Positions 34,101-41,071 of a DNA stretch of 58,002 nucleotides are shown here, piece after piece. Where the stretch lies: IMG/VR virus record IMGVR_UViG_3300032322_001610, positions 1-58,002 of that record. One strand, given 5' to 3'. Within the stretch, counting starts at the first letter, position 1. Each line of letters begins with the position of its first letter. The position numbers and the translations under genes were made by a program. The notes beneath the pieces are model-generated. The model saw only the letters and a list, made by a program, of their open reading frames with translations. It was not told where the DNA came from and did no database searches. The stretch comes from a virus.

Positions 34101-36644
34101 GACCTCCTCGGGAAGACAGATTCCGAGGGGTATGCGATTCCATCCGAAGGAACCACCCCCCGTCTCTCCATCGAGCAGGAGCCGGTGCCCAACCCCTTCT
34201 TCGCGCCGCCCGCACCCGGCAAATCCATCGCGCAGACCGCGGCAGAGAAGCTTCAGTTGCGCCCCAGTTTACCCAGCGAAGCGCGAACGGCGGCAATCGA
34301 CCGTCGCGCCCCCTTCGCCAAACTGGCTCGCGCTGCGGGGACCATGGGCAAGGCCGAGATCTCCAGCGAAGAGGCCGTGCGCCGGCTTGACGTAGCCAAC
34401 GATCAGGCCATCGCGAACCTGAAATTCGGGCCCCTGAAACTCGAAGGCAAGGCCGGAAATGGCTACTTCATCGCGAGCGAAGGACCACATCCGCTCGGCT
34501 CCGATGGCTACATGACCCGGATGGCCGAGGCTGGGAAGCTGGACAAGTTCTTTCACTACCTGGCTGGCCTTCGCTCCACCGCCCTCGGCGAACGTGAGAA
34601 GGAACTCACCCCGGCGCGGATCCGGCAGTACCTGAGCTACGGGAATGAACCAGGCGTCAAGCAGGCCGCCGCCGAACACAAACAGTTCAACGATGGCATG
34701 GTCGATGCAGTCGTCGCCTCGGGGCGGTTCTCTAAAGAAGAGGGCGAACGGCTGAAGCGGGACATGTATATCCCCTACCTGCGGATCAGCGAGACCCCCG
34801 AGGGCGAGGTTCGCTTCACTGCCGGCGGGGCGAGCCTCGCCTCTGCCCCCAAGCTGAAGGCGCTCAAGGGCGAACTCGGGCAAGCACGAGACCCACTCGC
34901 GACCTACGTTGAGAACGTCCAGATGCTGACCACCATGGCCCTGAAGAACGAGGCCATGAACCGCGTCAGCCGCGACGGCATCCAGACCGGCTACATGCGT
35001 CCTGCGCGGAAAGGCGATGAGAAAACCGTCCAGGTCTGGGTGAACGGCCAGAAGAAACGCATGGCCGTCCTCGATCCAGAACTCTACGAGAGCGTCACCT
35101 ATGCCCCGCAGCCGCTCAGTGACCTGATCAAGGTGATGGCGATCCCTGCCAACGCGCTCCGCACCTCAGTCGTCTTCTCGCCCATATATCCCATCCGCAA
35201 CCTCATCCGCGACTCGCAGCAGGTCTTCGCGCAGGGCTATACCGACATGCCGATCATCTCGGCGCTCGACGGCGTCCGCAAGGCACTCACCCGGTCGGAG
35301 TCGTTCCGCGATCTCGAACGGTTCGGCGTGGTGTCCAGCAACATCCGCGGCGAGGGCGGGGGCGAGGGCACGGCGCGGGAGGCCCGTGCGATGTTCGACA
35401 CTTCGCTCCTTGGAGCCGTGTCGAAGGGCATCCGCGCCTTTGAGGACTTCAACCAGAGATTCGAGTCCGCCAACCGCATCGTCGTCTACGAAAACCTGCT
35501 CAAAAAAGGATACACGAAGGCGCAGGCGGCATCGGAAGCCCGCGAACTAATCAACTTCAACAGGCACGGCGCGAACGTCATCATGCGGTCGCTGTCGGCG
35601 CTCATCCCCTTCCAGAACGCCCGCATCCAGGGCGCTGACGTGCTGTACCGGGGCGTCAGAACGAAAGATAACCCCGCGATGCGCCGGCAACTCTATACCC
35701 GTAGCGTGATGCTCGCTGTTCTGTCGGGGACCTACGCGGCCGCCATCCAGAACAACCCGGCCTATCGGTCGGCGTCCGAGGAAGAGCAAGAAAACAATTG
35801 GTTCGTTCCTCTGCCGGATGGCGGGGCCATCCGCGTGCCGATCCCGTTCGAGCTGGGCTGGTTCGTCAAGGTGGTGCCCGAAAAACTGGCGCAACTCATG
35901 AACGGCACCGCCGATGGCAAAGCGTTCCTTGATAGCTTCCTGCGCTTCATGAATGCGACGATGAAGGTCGATGTGGTCCCCCAGGCGGTGAAGCCGTTCG
36001 TGGAGGCCAAGATCACGAACTACGATAGCTTCCGCGGCAAGAAGGTCGAGGGGGACTGGATGAAACGACTCGAGGTCGCCGACCGCTACGACGAGCGCAC
36101 CACCGACGTCGCCAAAGCGATCTCCGAGTACTCCGATGGCGTGCTGTCGCCGATTCAGGCAGATCATATGCTGCGCGGCTACAGCGGCACGACGATGAAT
36201 TACCTATGGCAGATGATTGATTTCCTCGCTAACCCGCAGGCTTCGCCCTCGCTCGAGAGCAGGCAGGCGGCCGAGATGCCCGTCGTGGGTACGTTGTTCG
36301 CACGCAAGGACGGGGGGCGCAAGCTAGCCGAGGCCTACGAGATCCGCGATCTCGCCGATCAGGCCGCGGCGTCTCTGCGGATGCGGCTGCGCGAGGGCAC
36401 GGCGATGGAGGCCCCAGAGAGGGAGCGGTTGACCCGCGAGGCCGGCTTCGATCAGGCCATCGAGCCGATCAATCAGGCGCTGACCGCACTCAACCAACGG
36501 GAGCGGGCGCTCCGGCGTGATGTCCGCATGGGGCGCGTTACCGGCACGCAAGCGAAGCCGGAGCTCGACAACATCCGGGCGAGAAAGATCGAACTCTCCG
36601 AGCGGGTCCTGGAAATTCGGAAGCGGATGGTGCCAGGCGGGTAG
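31125..36644 (+). CDS. Giant polyvalent internal virion protein with HEXXH zincin motif
   Basis: An 1839-aa product, the last of the late operon. A Gly/Ala-rich, membrane-prone N-terminal region (about 60-290) is followed by disordered Pro/Gln-rich linkers and a coiled coil near 560-620. A zinc-metallopeptidase-like segment N-H849-E850-V-V-H853-A-L with a following SKAEWNLL helix comes next. The C-terminal 700 residues resemble the large polyvalent protein-associated domain (LPD38 type; SPIYPIRNLIRDSQQVFAQG). It is probably injected with the DNA and may act on the envelope or host proteins. Confidence 0.7.
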   Translation: MADAYEEYVPELGAIVAFPRDVSLEKKREFIQRTLASRNPATAAAPAPPPPSSTAEDILRNVGGFALGVPRGIIEGVAAVPEGIGGITGSELAKATGQAIRDNPLANLFAGEASTGRMAGELVGNLATYLAPGSVAKLAGAPRLATTLAAVMGGASGAAEQVREAAANRQAGMTVSPGQEQLAALAGSAVGLADLIPFGRLTRTFAPGLAGAAQIAGEGIGAQAARIAGSAAIGGATEGAQRGLQNLVEQQIYNPQQDALEGVVQEAGIGAVAEGGLEGLIGFLTKRVAAKGLRAKQRRVQEGPSPTVGQGQENAIGIETTAEGLPSVRFVERQRPAFTTRGTFADEGVRGSVPPDTSQPATAYPGYVPLPSSSTYTAAGRVSPTLSPEDLAFAQDLAGLNQQQPTAPFPPEVSPIANLPMENLGGAGEFTTSGRFVPAVDPLAPGLFRDRPREMRGTGAPLSASPEIPQAPLASIAEMMQQPYLQDALAQQRVESQRLAESQSMVDQLLAAQRAPVPEPSPAPSRIAEPLPPIRPAVQPPSRVANLLAEEQAAVQPVRARVAEQQAMEQRAEAARVQAEADRAAARTQAEADRITARTEAEATRAARRTQAPVVPETGVPNEIALDAQQRLSREEFGKNLTELNPDELAIVQAKQESGLGSAVRPQELADVQEFADLPFTRDQYRQALEIGKPGGTATLPSGLTTPTRIAQTLDVPIGTAERMVETMIRRGDADANADQFSPQPAGPSAVRVREEATGPRFSVEPPATETPTPITVDAFRQRIARGEVPEVPLQIHAELKNLGVDDLVSARLVDSLGRPDVAGQYADRIVSLALAGRSPDQLRSTLNHEVVHALQSLGIFSKAEWNLLQNTLTPSAVFSDDERKFYTDLYKNDPEALAEEAVARGMQKYIDGRMDLPRPAAAAVEKTTSVFSKLGDLFRERGLETPEQVIGAFRAGEIGRRQVPGTSPVGSTRTPGTPSNTADATNLRDLEDLLGKTDSEGYAIPSEGTTPRLSIEQEPVPNPFFAPPAPGKSIAQTAAEKLQLRPSLPSEARTAAIDRRAPFAKLARAAGTMGKAEISSEEAVRRLDVANDQAIANLKFGPLKLEGKAGNGYFIASEGPHPLGSDGYMTRMAEAGKLDKFFHYLAGLRSTALGEREKELTPARIRQYLSYGNEPGVKQAAAEHKQFNDGMVDAVVASGRFSKEEGERLKRDMYIPYLRISETPEGEVRFTAGGASLASAPKLKALKGELGQARDPLATYVENVQMLTTMALKNEAMNRVSRDGIQTGYMRPARKGDEKTVQVWVNGQKKRMAVLDPELYESVTYAPQPLSDLIKVMAIPANALRTSVVFSPIYPIRNLIRDSQQVFAQGYTDMPIISALDGVRKALTRSESFRDLERFGVVSSNIRGEGGGEGTAREARAMFDTSLLGAVSKGIRAFEDFNQRFESANRIVVYENLLKKGYTKAQAASEARELINFNRHGANVIMRSLSALIPFQNARIQGADVLYRGVRTKDNPAMRRQLYTRSVMLAVLSGTYAAAIQNNPAYRSASEEEQENNWFVPLPDGGAIRVPIPFELGWFVKVVPEKLAQLMNGTADGKAFLDSFLRFMNATMKVDVVPQAVKPFVEAKITNYDSFRGKKVEGDWMKRLEVADRYDERTTDVAKAISEYSDGVLSPIQADHMLRGYSGTTMNYLWQMIDFLANPQASPSLESRQAAEMPVVGTLFARKDGGRKLAEAYEIRDLADQAAASLRMRLREGTAMEAPERERLTREAGFDQAIEPINQALTALNQRERALRRDVRMGRVTGTQAKPELDNIRARKIELSERVLEIRKRMVPGG

Positions 36645-36674
36645 TCTGTGGTACGATGGGGTATCTCCTCCAAG

Positions 36675-36702
36675 GCGGGGAGGTGCTTCCTCCCGCACCT
36701 CC
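36675..36702 (+). promoter_or_regulatory. Alternative stem-loops before the late terminator
   Basis: GGAGGTGC (36679-36686) pairs with GCACCTCC (36695-36702). GCGGGGAGG (36675-36683) can instead pair with CCTCCCGC (36689-36696). The two structures exclude each other. They lie just before the main terminator and may assist termination or protect the RNA end. Confidence 0.45.
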
Positions 36703-36713
36703 TTGTACGTTAA

Positions 36714-36748
36714 CCCCCGCGGCGATGCTCACGCCACGGGGGTTTTTT
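36714..36748 (+). terminator. Rho-independent terminator of the late operon
   Basis: CCCCCG (36714-36719) and CGGGGG (36737-36742), extended by inner pairs, are followed by TTTTTT (36743-36748). It ends rightward transcription. The opposite strand carries no long U-run, although the leftward integrase gene also ends close by. Confidence 0.85.
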
Positions 36749-36752
36749 CTTG

Positions 36753-37553
36753 CTACTTCAGCAGCCCCGCCATCCGCTCGGTGGCGTTGCGGGTATATTC
36801 CGGGTCGTACTTGACATACACCCTCTGCGTGATCGCTACGTTCGAGTGGCCGAGCATGCGCGACACCTCGATCAGCGGCACCCCGGACGAGATCAGCGCC
36901 GTTGCTACCCCGTGCCGGATGCAGTGCGGCGTGGCCCCGACTACGCCAGCCACCTTGCATACCCGCCGCCACTCGGCGAGGTAGACGTGATACCGGACGC
37001 CGATCACCTGGTCGCTGTTTCGCGGACACCGGGCGAGGACCTCCGAGATTGCGGGGATTACCGGGATCACCCCCCGGCGCTTCTGCCGAGGACCCGCCCC
37101 CAGCGTGAAGTCGAGGATCCCGCTGTGGATCTGATCCCAACGCAACGTCAGGACGGCGTCGATACGTTGGCCGGAGGCCATCGCGAGACGGGTCGCCGCA
37201 TCGAACCACCACGGCGCCGGGACGGCGAGAATCGCCCGCATCTCCTCCGGGGACAGGAACCGGGAGCGCGGAGGCGGGGCAGCGGGAACCTCCCAGAGCG
37301 GGATGGCCGGGAGATGGCCGGCGCGGACGAGCCACGTCGCGAACACGCGCAGGCAGGCGAGGTCCCGGCGGATGGTGCCGGGGCTCAGGTCCAGCTTCTG
37401 CGTCACCCTGTCCGTCTCCTGGTGCGTCCACTTCGCGGGGGTGAGGCGCATCAGGGGTTCGTAGTGCGTGGCCGCCAGCTCGAACCGCTTCCAGTCAAGG
37501 ATCGGTCCCGCCCTCTCGGAGCGGAACCGGGTCCAGTAGTGCGCAAGAGTCAT
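36753..37553 (-). CDS. int: Tyrosine recombinase (integrase)
   Basis: A 266-aa product. The catalytic domain shows R130 (GQRIDAVLTLRW), H210-x-x-R213 (PHCIRHG), H236 (LGHSNV) and Y246 (QRVYVKY); spacing matches a known subgroup. The N-terminal SAM-like DNA-binding domain lies at 1-90. The protein is shorter than lambda Int and lacks an obvious arm-binding domain. It ends next to the late terminator and lies at the end of a leftward operon. It suggests integration or dimer resolution. Confidence 0.85.
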   Translation of the reverse strand: MTLAHYWTRFRSERAGPILDWKRFELAATHYEPLMRLTPAKWTHQETDRVTQKLDLSPGTIRRDLACLRVFATWLVRAGHLPAIPLWEVPAAPPPRSRFLSPEEMRAILAVPAPWWFDAATRLAMASGQRIDAVLTLRWDQIHSGILDFTLGAGPRQKRRGVIPVIPAISEVLARCPRNSDQVIGVRYHVYLAEWRRVCKVAGVVGATPHCIRHGVATALISSGVPLIEVSRMLGHSNVAITQRVYVKYDPEYTRNATERMAGLLK

Positions 37554-37645
37554 CAGTTTGGCCTCATGTGGGTCAGCAGGTACAGCAGGATCAGCAGGAC
37601 CCCGACGATAACGTCGGTGCCGCTGTTTCTCCGTCGCCGCCTCAT
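37553..37645 (-). CDS. 30-aa membrane microprotein
   Basis: MRRRRRNSGTDVIVGVLLIL then LYLLTHMRPN: an Arg-rich start and one membrane helix. The start overlaps the upstream stop as ATGA and the stop overlaps the integrase start as TGATG, which strongly suggests a translated gene. The function is unknown. Confidence 0.6.
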   Translation of the reverse strand: MRRRRRNSGTDVIVGVLLILLYLLTHMRPN

Positions 37646-37896
37646 CGAACCCCCCTCCCGGCGCGGTTCGCCTGGTTTACCTTCGCGTTGTGCATCAGCT
37701 TCCGCTCGGTCGGCGTGAGCGCGGCGAGACGGGCCTCGAGGACCTGGGTTACGCCTTTGCTGATCTCCAGCGCCAGCATCCGCTGGACCTCCCGCTCAAC
37801 GATGCCGGCGAACATCGCGATCTCGTGCTCCCGCGGCACGTCGCCGAATAGCTTCGTCAGGCAGGCCGCGATTTCCTGACGGAAGGACGGATGCGC
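37642..37896 (-). pseudogene. C-terminal half of a frameshifted gene
   Basis: This 84-codon frame (AHPSFRQEIAACLTKLFGDV onwards, ending RAGRGVR) has no start codon of its own near its beginning. It continues naturally the product of 37857-38381 if the frame changes by -1 at the CCC run 37897-37899. One extra C would fuse both into about 245 aa. It could be a sequencing or assembly indel, or a real mutation. No canonical -1 slippery heptamer is present. Confidence 0.6.
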
Positions 37897-38381
37897 GGGT
37901 TCAGGACGGAGTATATCCGCTTGCCCTTCGCAAGCCGGCGCGTCTGCTCCAGGGTCACTCGGGCGTCCTCCGCTCGCTCCCGCTCCATCGCGAGCCTCTC
38001 CTGCTCTTCCTTCATGGCCCTGCGCTGCTCCCGCAGTTCCTGAAGCTCCTTCGATGCCTTCGCCCGTGCGCGGGCGCGGTCCTTCTGCTTCGCCGACAAA
38101 ATCATATTCGGATCGATATCCCATTCCGGTCTTCCTCCTGGTGGTATGTGTTTCGTTTCGCAGCTATACCGTAACTGCGCGGCGCGGATGAACCGCCGGC
38201 ACTTGCCGCAGACCGTCCACTGCTCTTCCTTGCCCCGGATCAGGACCTCTCGGCGCTCCAACTCCCAGATGAGGAAGTCGGTGTGAACATCGGAAAGATC
38301 CGGGGGGAATGTAAAGTTATTCGCGAGGACGGGGTCGCTGAGTTTGGGTTCCGGGAGTCGAACCCGGTACCGAGGCCTCAT
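37857..38381 (-). CDS. N-terminal half of a frameshifted zinc/coiled-coil protein
   Basis: A 174-aa frame. Residues 58-77 hold C-G-K-C and a later Cys/His pair (YSCETKH), a likely zinc site. A strongly charged coiled coil (about 95-150) follows. The final 12 residues (RIRPSVRKSRPA) look like read-through in a wrong frame. The natural continuation is in the frame of 37642-37896. The ATG overlaps the stop of the upstream microprotein. The DNA for the first codons resembles a tRNA T-arm (38351-38367). Confidence 0.6.
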   Translation of the reverse strand: MRPRYRVRLPEPKLSDPVLANNFTFPPDLSDVHTDFLIWELERREVLIRGKEEQWTVCGKCRRFIRAAQLRYSCETKHIPPGGRPEWDIDPNMILSAKQKDRARARAKASKELQELREQRRAMKEEQERLAMERERAEDARVTLEQTRRLAKGKRIYSVLNPRIRPSVRKSRPA

Positions 38382-38391
38382 CGCAACCCCA
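38344..38391 (-). other. tRNA 3 prime-end-like sequence (T-arm plus acceptor-like stem)
   Basis: On the minus strand CCGGG-TTCGACT-CCCGG (complement of 38351-38367) is a perfect T-arm with the universal GTTCRANYC core. AACCCAA (38344-38350) follows where the acceptor strand would be and pairs in six of seven positions with TGGGGTT at 38385-38391. D-arm and anticodon arm are absent. It may be an attP core matching a host tRNA gene, since an integrase gene lies about 800 bp away, or chance within coding sequence. Confidence 0.4.
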
Positions 38392-38473
38392 GAGCGAATA
38401 GCGCGCCGAGGATGATGAGCGCGAAGAGCGCGGAGTCGATCAGAAACACTATGAGGGGGCGGTATTTATTCAT
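38378..38473 (-). CDS. 31-aa membrane microprotein
   Basis: MNKYRPLIVFLIDSALFALI then ILGALFALGLR: one long hydrophobic helix with a short polar N-terminus. It overlaps the upstream stop by 8 nt and its own stop overlaps the next ATG (ATGA). The function is unknown. Confidence 0.6.
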   Translation of the reverse strand: MNKYRPLIVFLIDSALFALIILGALFALGLR

Positions 38474-38795
38474 GGCCCACCAGCACAAACGTATACCCGT
38501 CACCGTTGTATCCCACGGCGTGCTCCCCAAACGGACGGATCTTCCGCATGGCCTGCCAGTGGCTGCTGTCGTCTTTATACACCGCCCAGGCGGTCTCCTG
38601 CGGGGTCCAGGCCTTCACGCGGGCGGGCAGGTTCCGCGTGCGGGGGAAGTACTTGGTGTGAATGGCATAGGCCGGCTTCTCATGCGCGGCGATGAGGCCG
38701 GCGGCGAGTTCAAGTTCAGTCATTTGTATCTCTTCGCGACGGCAGGATTGCTGCCATCGGCGCCAAAGGGCGCCGGCGAGTTCAAGTTCAGTCAT
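38466..38795 (-). CDS. Hypothetical protein with a duplicated start region
   Basis: A 109-aa frame. The first seven codons (MTELELA) occur twice, at 38795 and again in frame at 38723, each behind its own GAGAGAT-type ribosome site. The upstream site (AGGAG) is stronger. The shared domain is the last 85 residues (LIAAHEKPAYAIHTKY to GDGYTFVLVGHE). Two protein forms may be made. The function is unknown. Confidence 0.6.
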   Translation of the reverse strand: MTELELAGALWRRWQQSCRREEIQMTELELAAGLIAAHEKPAYAIHTKYFPRTRNLPARVKAWTPQETAWAVYKDDSSHWQAMRKIRPFGEHAVGYNGDGYTFVLVGHE

Positions 38796-38804
38796 ATATC
38801 TCTC

Positions 38805-38954
38805 CTAGAACACAACGATGTAAACAATCAGCATCGCCACCCAGGCAGCAGCGATGAAAGCTTCCTCGAGAACTTCTCGCCGGTCGATCAGCCACACGGC
38901 GGCTTGGCCGGCGGCGTCGTGCAGCGCCCAGAGGGCGCGGATTAGGGCGGTCAT
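38805..38954 (-). CDS. Small membrane protein (49 aa)
   Basis: MTALIRALWALHDAAGQAAV then a charged middle and a C-terminal membrane helix (AFIAAAWVAMLIVYIVVF). The start at 38954 follows GGAGGAAGC. It shares the first six codons with the gene at 39693-39905. Probably tail-anchored in the inner membrane. Confidence 0.6.
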   Translation of the reverse strand: MTALIRALWALHDAAGQAAVWLIDRREVLEEAFIAAAWVAMLIVYIVVF

Positions 38955-39499
38955 GCTTCCTCCGGTAGCGGACACTCGGGCCAGCGGTTGCGGATGAGGC
39001 GGCACATGGTAGCGTTGGCAGCGGCGCAGGCAGCAGCGTAGTCAGCAGCGCAGGCAGCAGCGTAGACAGCACTGCGGGCAGCCTCTTCGGCGGCGGCAGC
39101 GGCGGAGATGGCGGCGTAGGGAGCGGGGGTAGCGTACGCGGTGAGGGCGGCGTAGCTAGCAGCGTAGCCAGCATAAATGTAGGCGGAGATGGCGGCAACG
39201 CGGGCGGCGTCTACCTCCTCGATGGTTGCCTCTCCCTTGGCCCATCGCCGCGTTGTCTCGATTGCGAGCCGGGGCCGGTCTTCGCCCCCCGACACGAACC
39301 GCAGCGCCGTCTCGGCACAGTCGCACGCCGCCAGCACCAGCTCCTGGCGGGATACGGCCTGTCCCGCCCACCAGAGCAGCCAGTCCGGGCGTTCGCACTC
39401 CGCCCACATCTGGGCGGAGTCGCGGTCGCCGAGCCAGTCTATGGCTGATTGGCAGGCGTCTCGGGACGTCAGGAATTGTCTGAGCTCTTCGTTTTTCAT
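38951..39499 (-). CDS. Ala-rich Imm5-like (putative immunity family) protein
   Basis: A 182-aa product. RPDWLLWWAGQAVSRQELVL, ACDCAETALRFVSGGEDRPR and AIETTRRWAKGEATIEEVDA match a family often annotated as putative immunity protein (Imm5-like), also frequent in phages. The second half is a low-complexity Ala/Tyr run (AYAASYAALTAYA). The start at 39499 has AGGAGGAAGC. The role in phages is unknown. Confidence 0.6.
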   Translation of the reverse strand: MKNEELRQFLTSRDACQSAIDWLGDRDSAQMWAECERPDWLLWWAGQAVSRQELVLAACDCAETALRFVSGGEDRPRLAIETTRRWAKGEATIEEVDAARVAAISAYIYAGYAASYAALTAYATPAPYAAISAAAAAEEAARSAVYAAACAADYAAACAAANATMCRLIRNRWPECPLPEEA

Positions 39500-39696
39500 G
39501 CTTCCTCCTGAAGCGCCGCCCGCTCCAAGAGCAGACGGCGGAAGTCGGTACCGCGCCGGGGGCGCGGTCCTACGTTGGCGGATTGCGCCGCGCTGATTAG
39601 GCGGACGGGGAATAGAGCGTAGAGCGGCCACGCGGCGGGCGTGTGCTTGGTGGCGGCCACTAGGATTCGGAGGGCGCGGAATTCTCTTGGGGTCAT
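39496..39696 (-). CDS. Small hypothetical protein
   Basis: A 66-aa product starting MTPREFRALRILVAATKHTP (ATG at 39696, overlapping neighbours on both sides). It is basic and helical. No family is recognised. Confidence 0.5.
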   Translation of the reverse strand: MTPREFRALRILVAATKHTPAAWPLYALFPVRLISAAQSANVGPRPRRGTDFRRLLLERAALQEEA

Positions 39697-39905
39697 GCCT
39701 CCCCCCTCATCTGCCGCTTGATCGCCTCCTCGGCGATTTCTAGGGTTGCATACGGGCCCGTGGTGTGCCGAAAGAATATTTGTCTCGGCTCGAGCTTGAT
39801 CACCATTTGGATACGCCAGCCGTGTTGATCCGGCTCCGCCCACATGGTAATCACTGCGGGTCCTGCGGTGTGGAAGTGGGGGCGGTCGCGGATTAGGGCG
39901 GTCAT
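39693..39905 (-). CDS. Small hypothetical protein
   Basis: A 70-aa product starting MTALIRDRPHFHTAGPAVIT. It has a beta-rich middle (GWRIQMVIKLEPRQIFF) and a C-terminal helix. The first codons and upstream bases are the same as those of the membrane protein at 38805-38954. The function is unknown. Confidence 0.5.
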   Translation of the reverse strand: MTALIRDRPHFHTAGPAVITMWAEPDQHGWRIQMVIKLEPRQIFFRHTTGPYATLEIAEEAIKRQMRGEA

Positions 39906-40123
39906 GCTCGCTCCACCCAGCGCCGCAGCAGCGGAAACGCTTCGCTCCAGCGGTGCCGAGCATCGGCAGTCTGGTACGGGGTGCATATCCAGTCGCCTTC
40001 GCCCGTCTGCGAGTAGATGGGCGCGGCGGCCTGGGTGAGATCGGCCGCCAGCGATAGGGATCCCCATTTGTACTTGCGCGTGCGGAACTGGTATCGCCCG
40101 CGGCGGAGTAGGTCGGTGGTCAT
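39902..40123 (-). CDS. Small hypothetical protein
   Basis: A 73-aa product, MTTDLLRRGRYQFRTRKYKW at the N-terminus, with several Trp and Tyr residues. It overlaps both neighbours by 4 nt. No family is recognised. Confidence 0.5.
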   Translation of the reverse strand: MTTDLLRRGRYQFRTRKYKWGSLSLAADLTQAAAPIYSQTGEGDWICTPYQTADARHRWSEAFPLLRRWVERA

Positions 40124-40476
40124 GCCGCCACCTCCTCGTCTACGTTGAAGACATCGTTTTCGTCCTCCTCCTCCTCATCATCGAGCGCATCCAGATCCAC
40201 ATCCACCGCCCACGGTCCGTAGCCGTCGGCGATCACTACCCACCGGTACACGTCCCAGGCCACTACGAACTCGCCGCGCTCGTCGAGTTCCTGGATCTTG
40301 GTCATGCCGGCGGCCTCGGCCCCCTCGTAGGGCGTCATATCCTCGATCACATCCTCGGCCAGATCCTCGTCTTCGTAGTCGAGGTCGTAGCCCTCGCCGC
40401 GGTATCTGCCGCGGTACCAGGCGTCGATCAGGTCTTGGGTGGGCACGGTGTGCCCGTTTAGTTCTATGGTCTTCAT
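40120..40476 (-). CDS. Acidic hypothetical protein
   Basis: A 118-aa product. The start at 40476 follows GAGGAGAACACC. It is strongly acidic (LDYEDEDLAEDVIEDM; DLDALDDEEEEDENDVF), with a W-D-V-Y-R-W-V-V core. Strong negative charge allows DNA mimicry as an idea, but there is no family evidence. Confidence 0.55.
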   Translation of the reverse strand: MKTIELNGHTVPTQDLIDAWYRGRYRGEGYDLDYEDEDLAEDVIEDMTPYEGAEAAGMTKIQELDERGEFVVAWDVYRWVVIADGYGPWAVDVDLDALDDEEEEDENDVFNVDEEVAA

Positions 40477-40486
40477 GGTGTTCTCC

Positions 40487-40738
40487 TCAGAATTCATAGG
40501 GCCAGAATCTGGCGTCGTGCTTCATTTTGAATTGATACTCCTCCCTGAACTGCCACGGCATCCGCGCCGGAAGCAGTCTAAACCGGACATCCTTCTCTGC
40601 CTTCCACGTCTCGCGGACAGTGTCATAGGCGACTTCGGCGCCCGACGCGCAGTCGTCATTCTCTAGGTCTACAGCGGCGCAGTCGAGCGCATATGCGACG
40701 GCCTGGCGCAGGACGTCGGCGGGTATCGTTTTGGTCAT
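40487..40738 (-). CDS. Small hypothetical protein
   Basis: An 83-aa product, start at 40738 (MTKTIPADVLRQAVAYALDC) behind GAGGAGAACACT. Helical N-terminus with two cysteines, Arg/Lys/Phe-rich C-terminus. No family is recognised. It shares the same upstream leader bases as the gene at 40120-40476. Confidence 0.5.
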   Translation of the reverse strand: MTKTIPADVLRQAVAYALDCAAVDLENDDCASGAEVAYDTVRETWKAEKDVRFRLLPARMPWQFREEYQFKMKHDARFWPYEF

Positions 40739-40760
40739 AGTGTTCTCCTCATCGTTATCG

Positions 40761-40785
40761 AACCATCCGGGATTCCCGGATGGTT
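40761..40785 (-). promoter_or_regulatory. Perfect intercistronic stem-loop
   Basis: AACCATCCGGG and CCCGGATGGTT pair over 11 bases around a 3-base loop between the stop of one gene (40792) and the ribosome site of the next. No U-run follows. It probably acts as an mRNA processing or stability element. Confidence 0.6.
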
Positions 40786-40791
40786 GGCGGT

Positions 40792-41043
40792 TTATGCGGT
40801 GTGCTTCCAGCAGAACCTGATGATTCGATCCAAGGGGAGTGATTCGAGCTTTTCTCGATTCTCCGGGCTCACCGCCCCCATGACTAGCGCAATGGCCCGC
40901 GCCGTAACTCCGTCGAGGATCACCCACCCTCGATTATTCCCCCCGCCCCATGGCTTCGCATCGTATCCGCCGCCCTTCCGCGGGCGGATCATGTGTGCCT
41001 GGTGTGTCTCGAGCACTCGGCTGGCTGTTTCCGTGATCGTCAT
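40792..41043 (-). CDS. Small hypothetical protein
   Basis: An 83-aa product, start at 41043 (MTITETASRVLETHQAHMIR) behind AGAAGAGGAC. A Gly-rich loop (RKGGGYDAKPWGGGNNRGW) is flanked by helices, and the C-terminus is LPLDRIIRFCWKHTA. No family is recognised. Confidence 0.5.
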   Translation of the reverse strand: MTITETASRVLETHQAHMIRPRKGGGYDAKPWGGGNNRGWVILDGVTARAIALVMGAVSPENREKLESLPLDRIIRFCWKHTA

Positions 41044-41071
41044 AATGTCCTCTTCTCCTGTAATCACTTGC

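Noticed and set aside
36650-36712. tRNA gene candidate after the late operon
   Set aside because: Only alternative hairpins are seen; no T-arm consensus or cloverleaf can be drawn.
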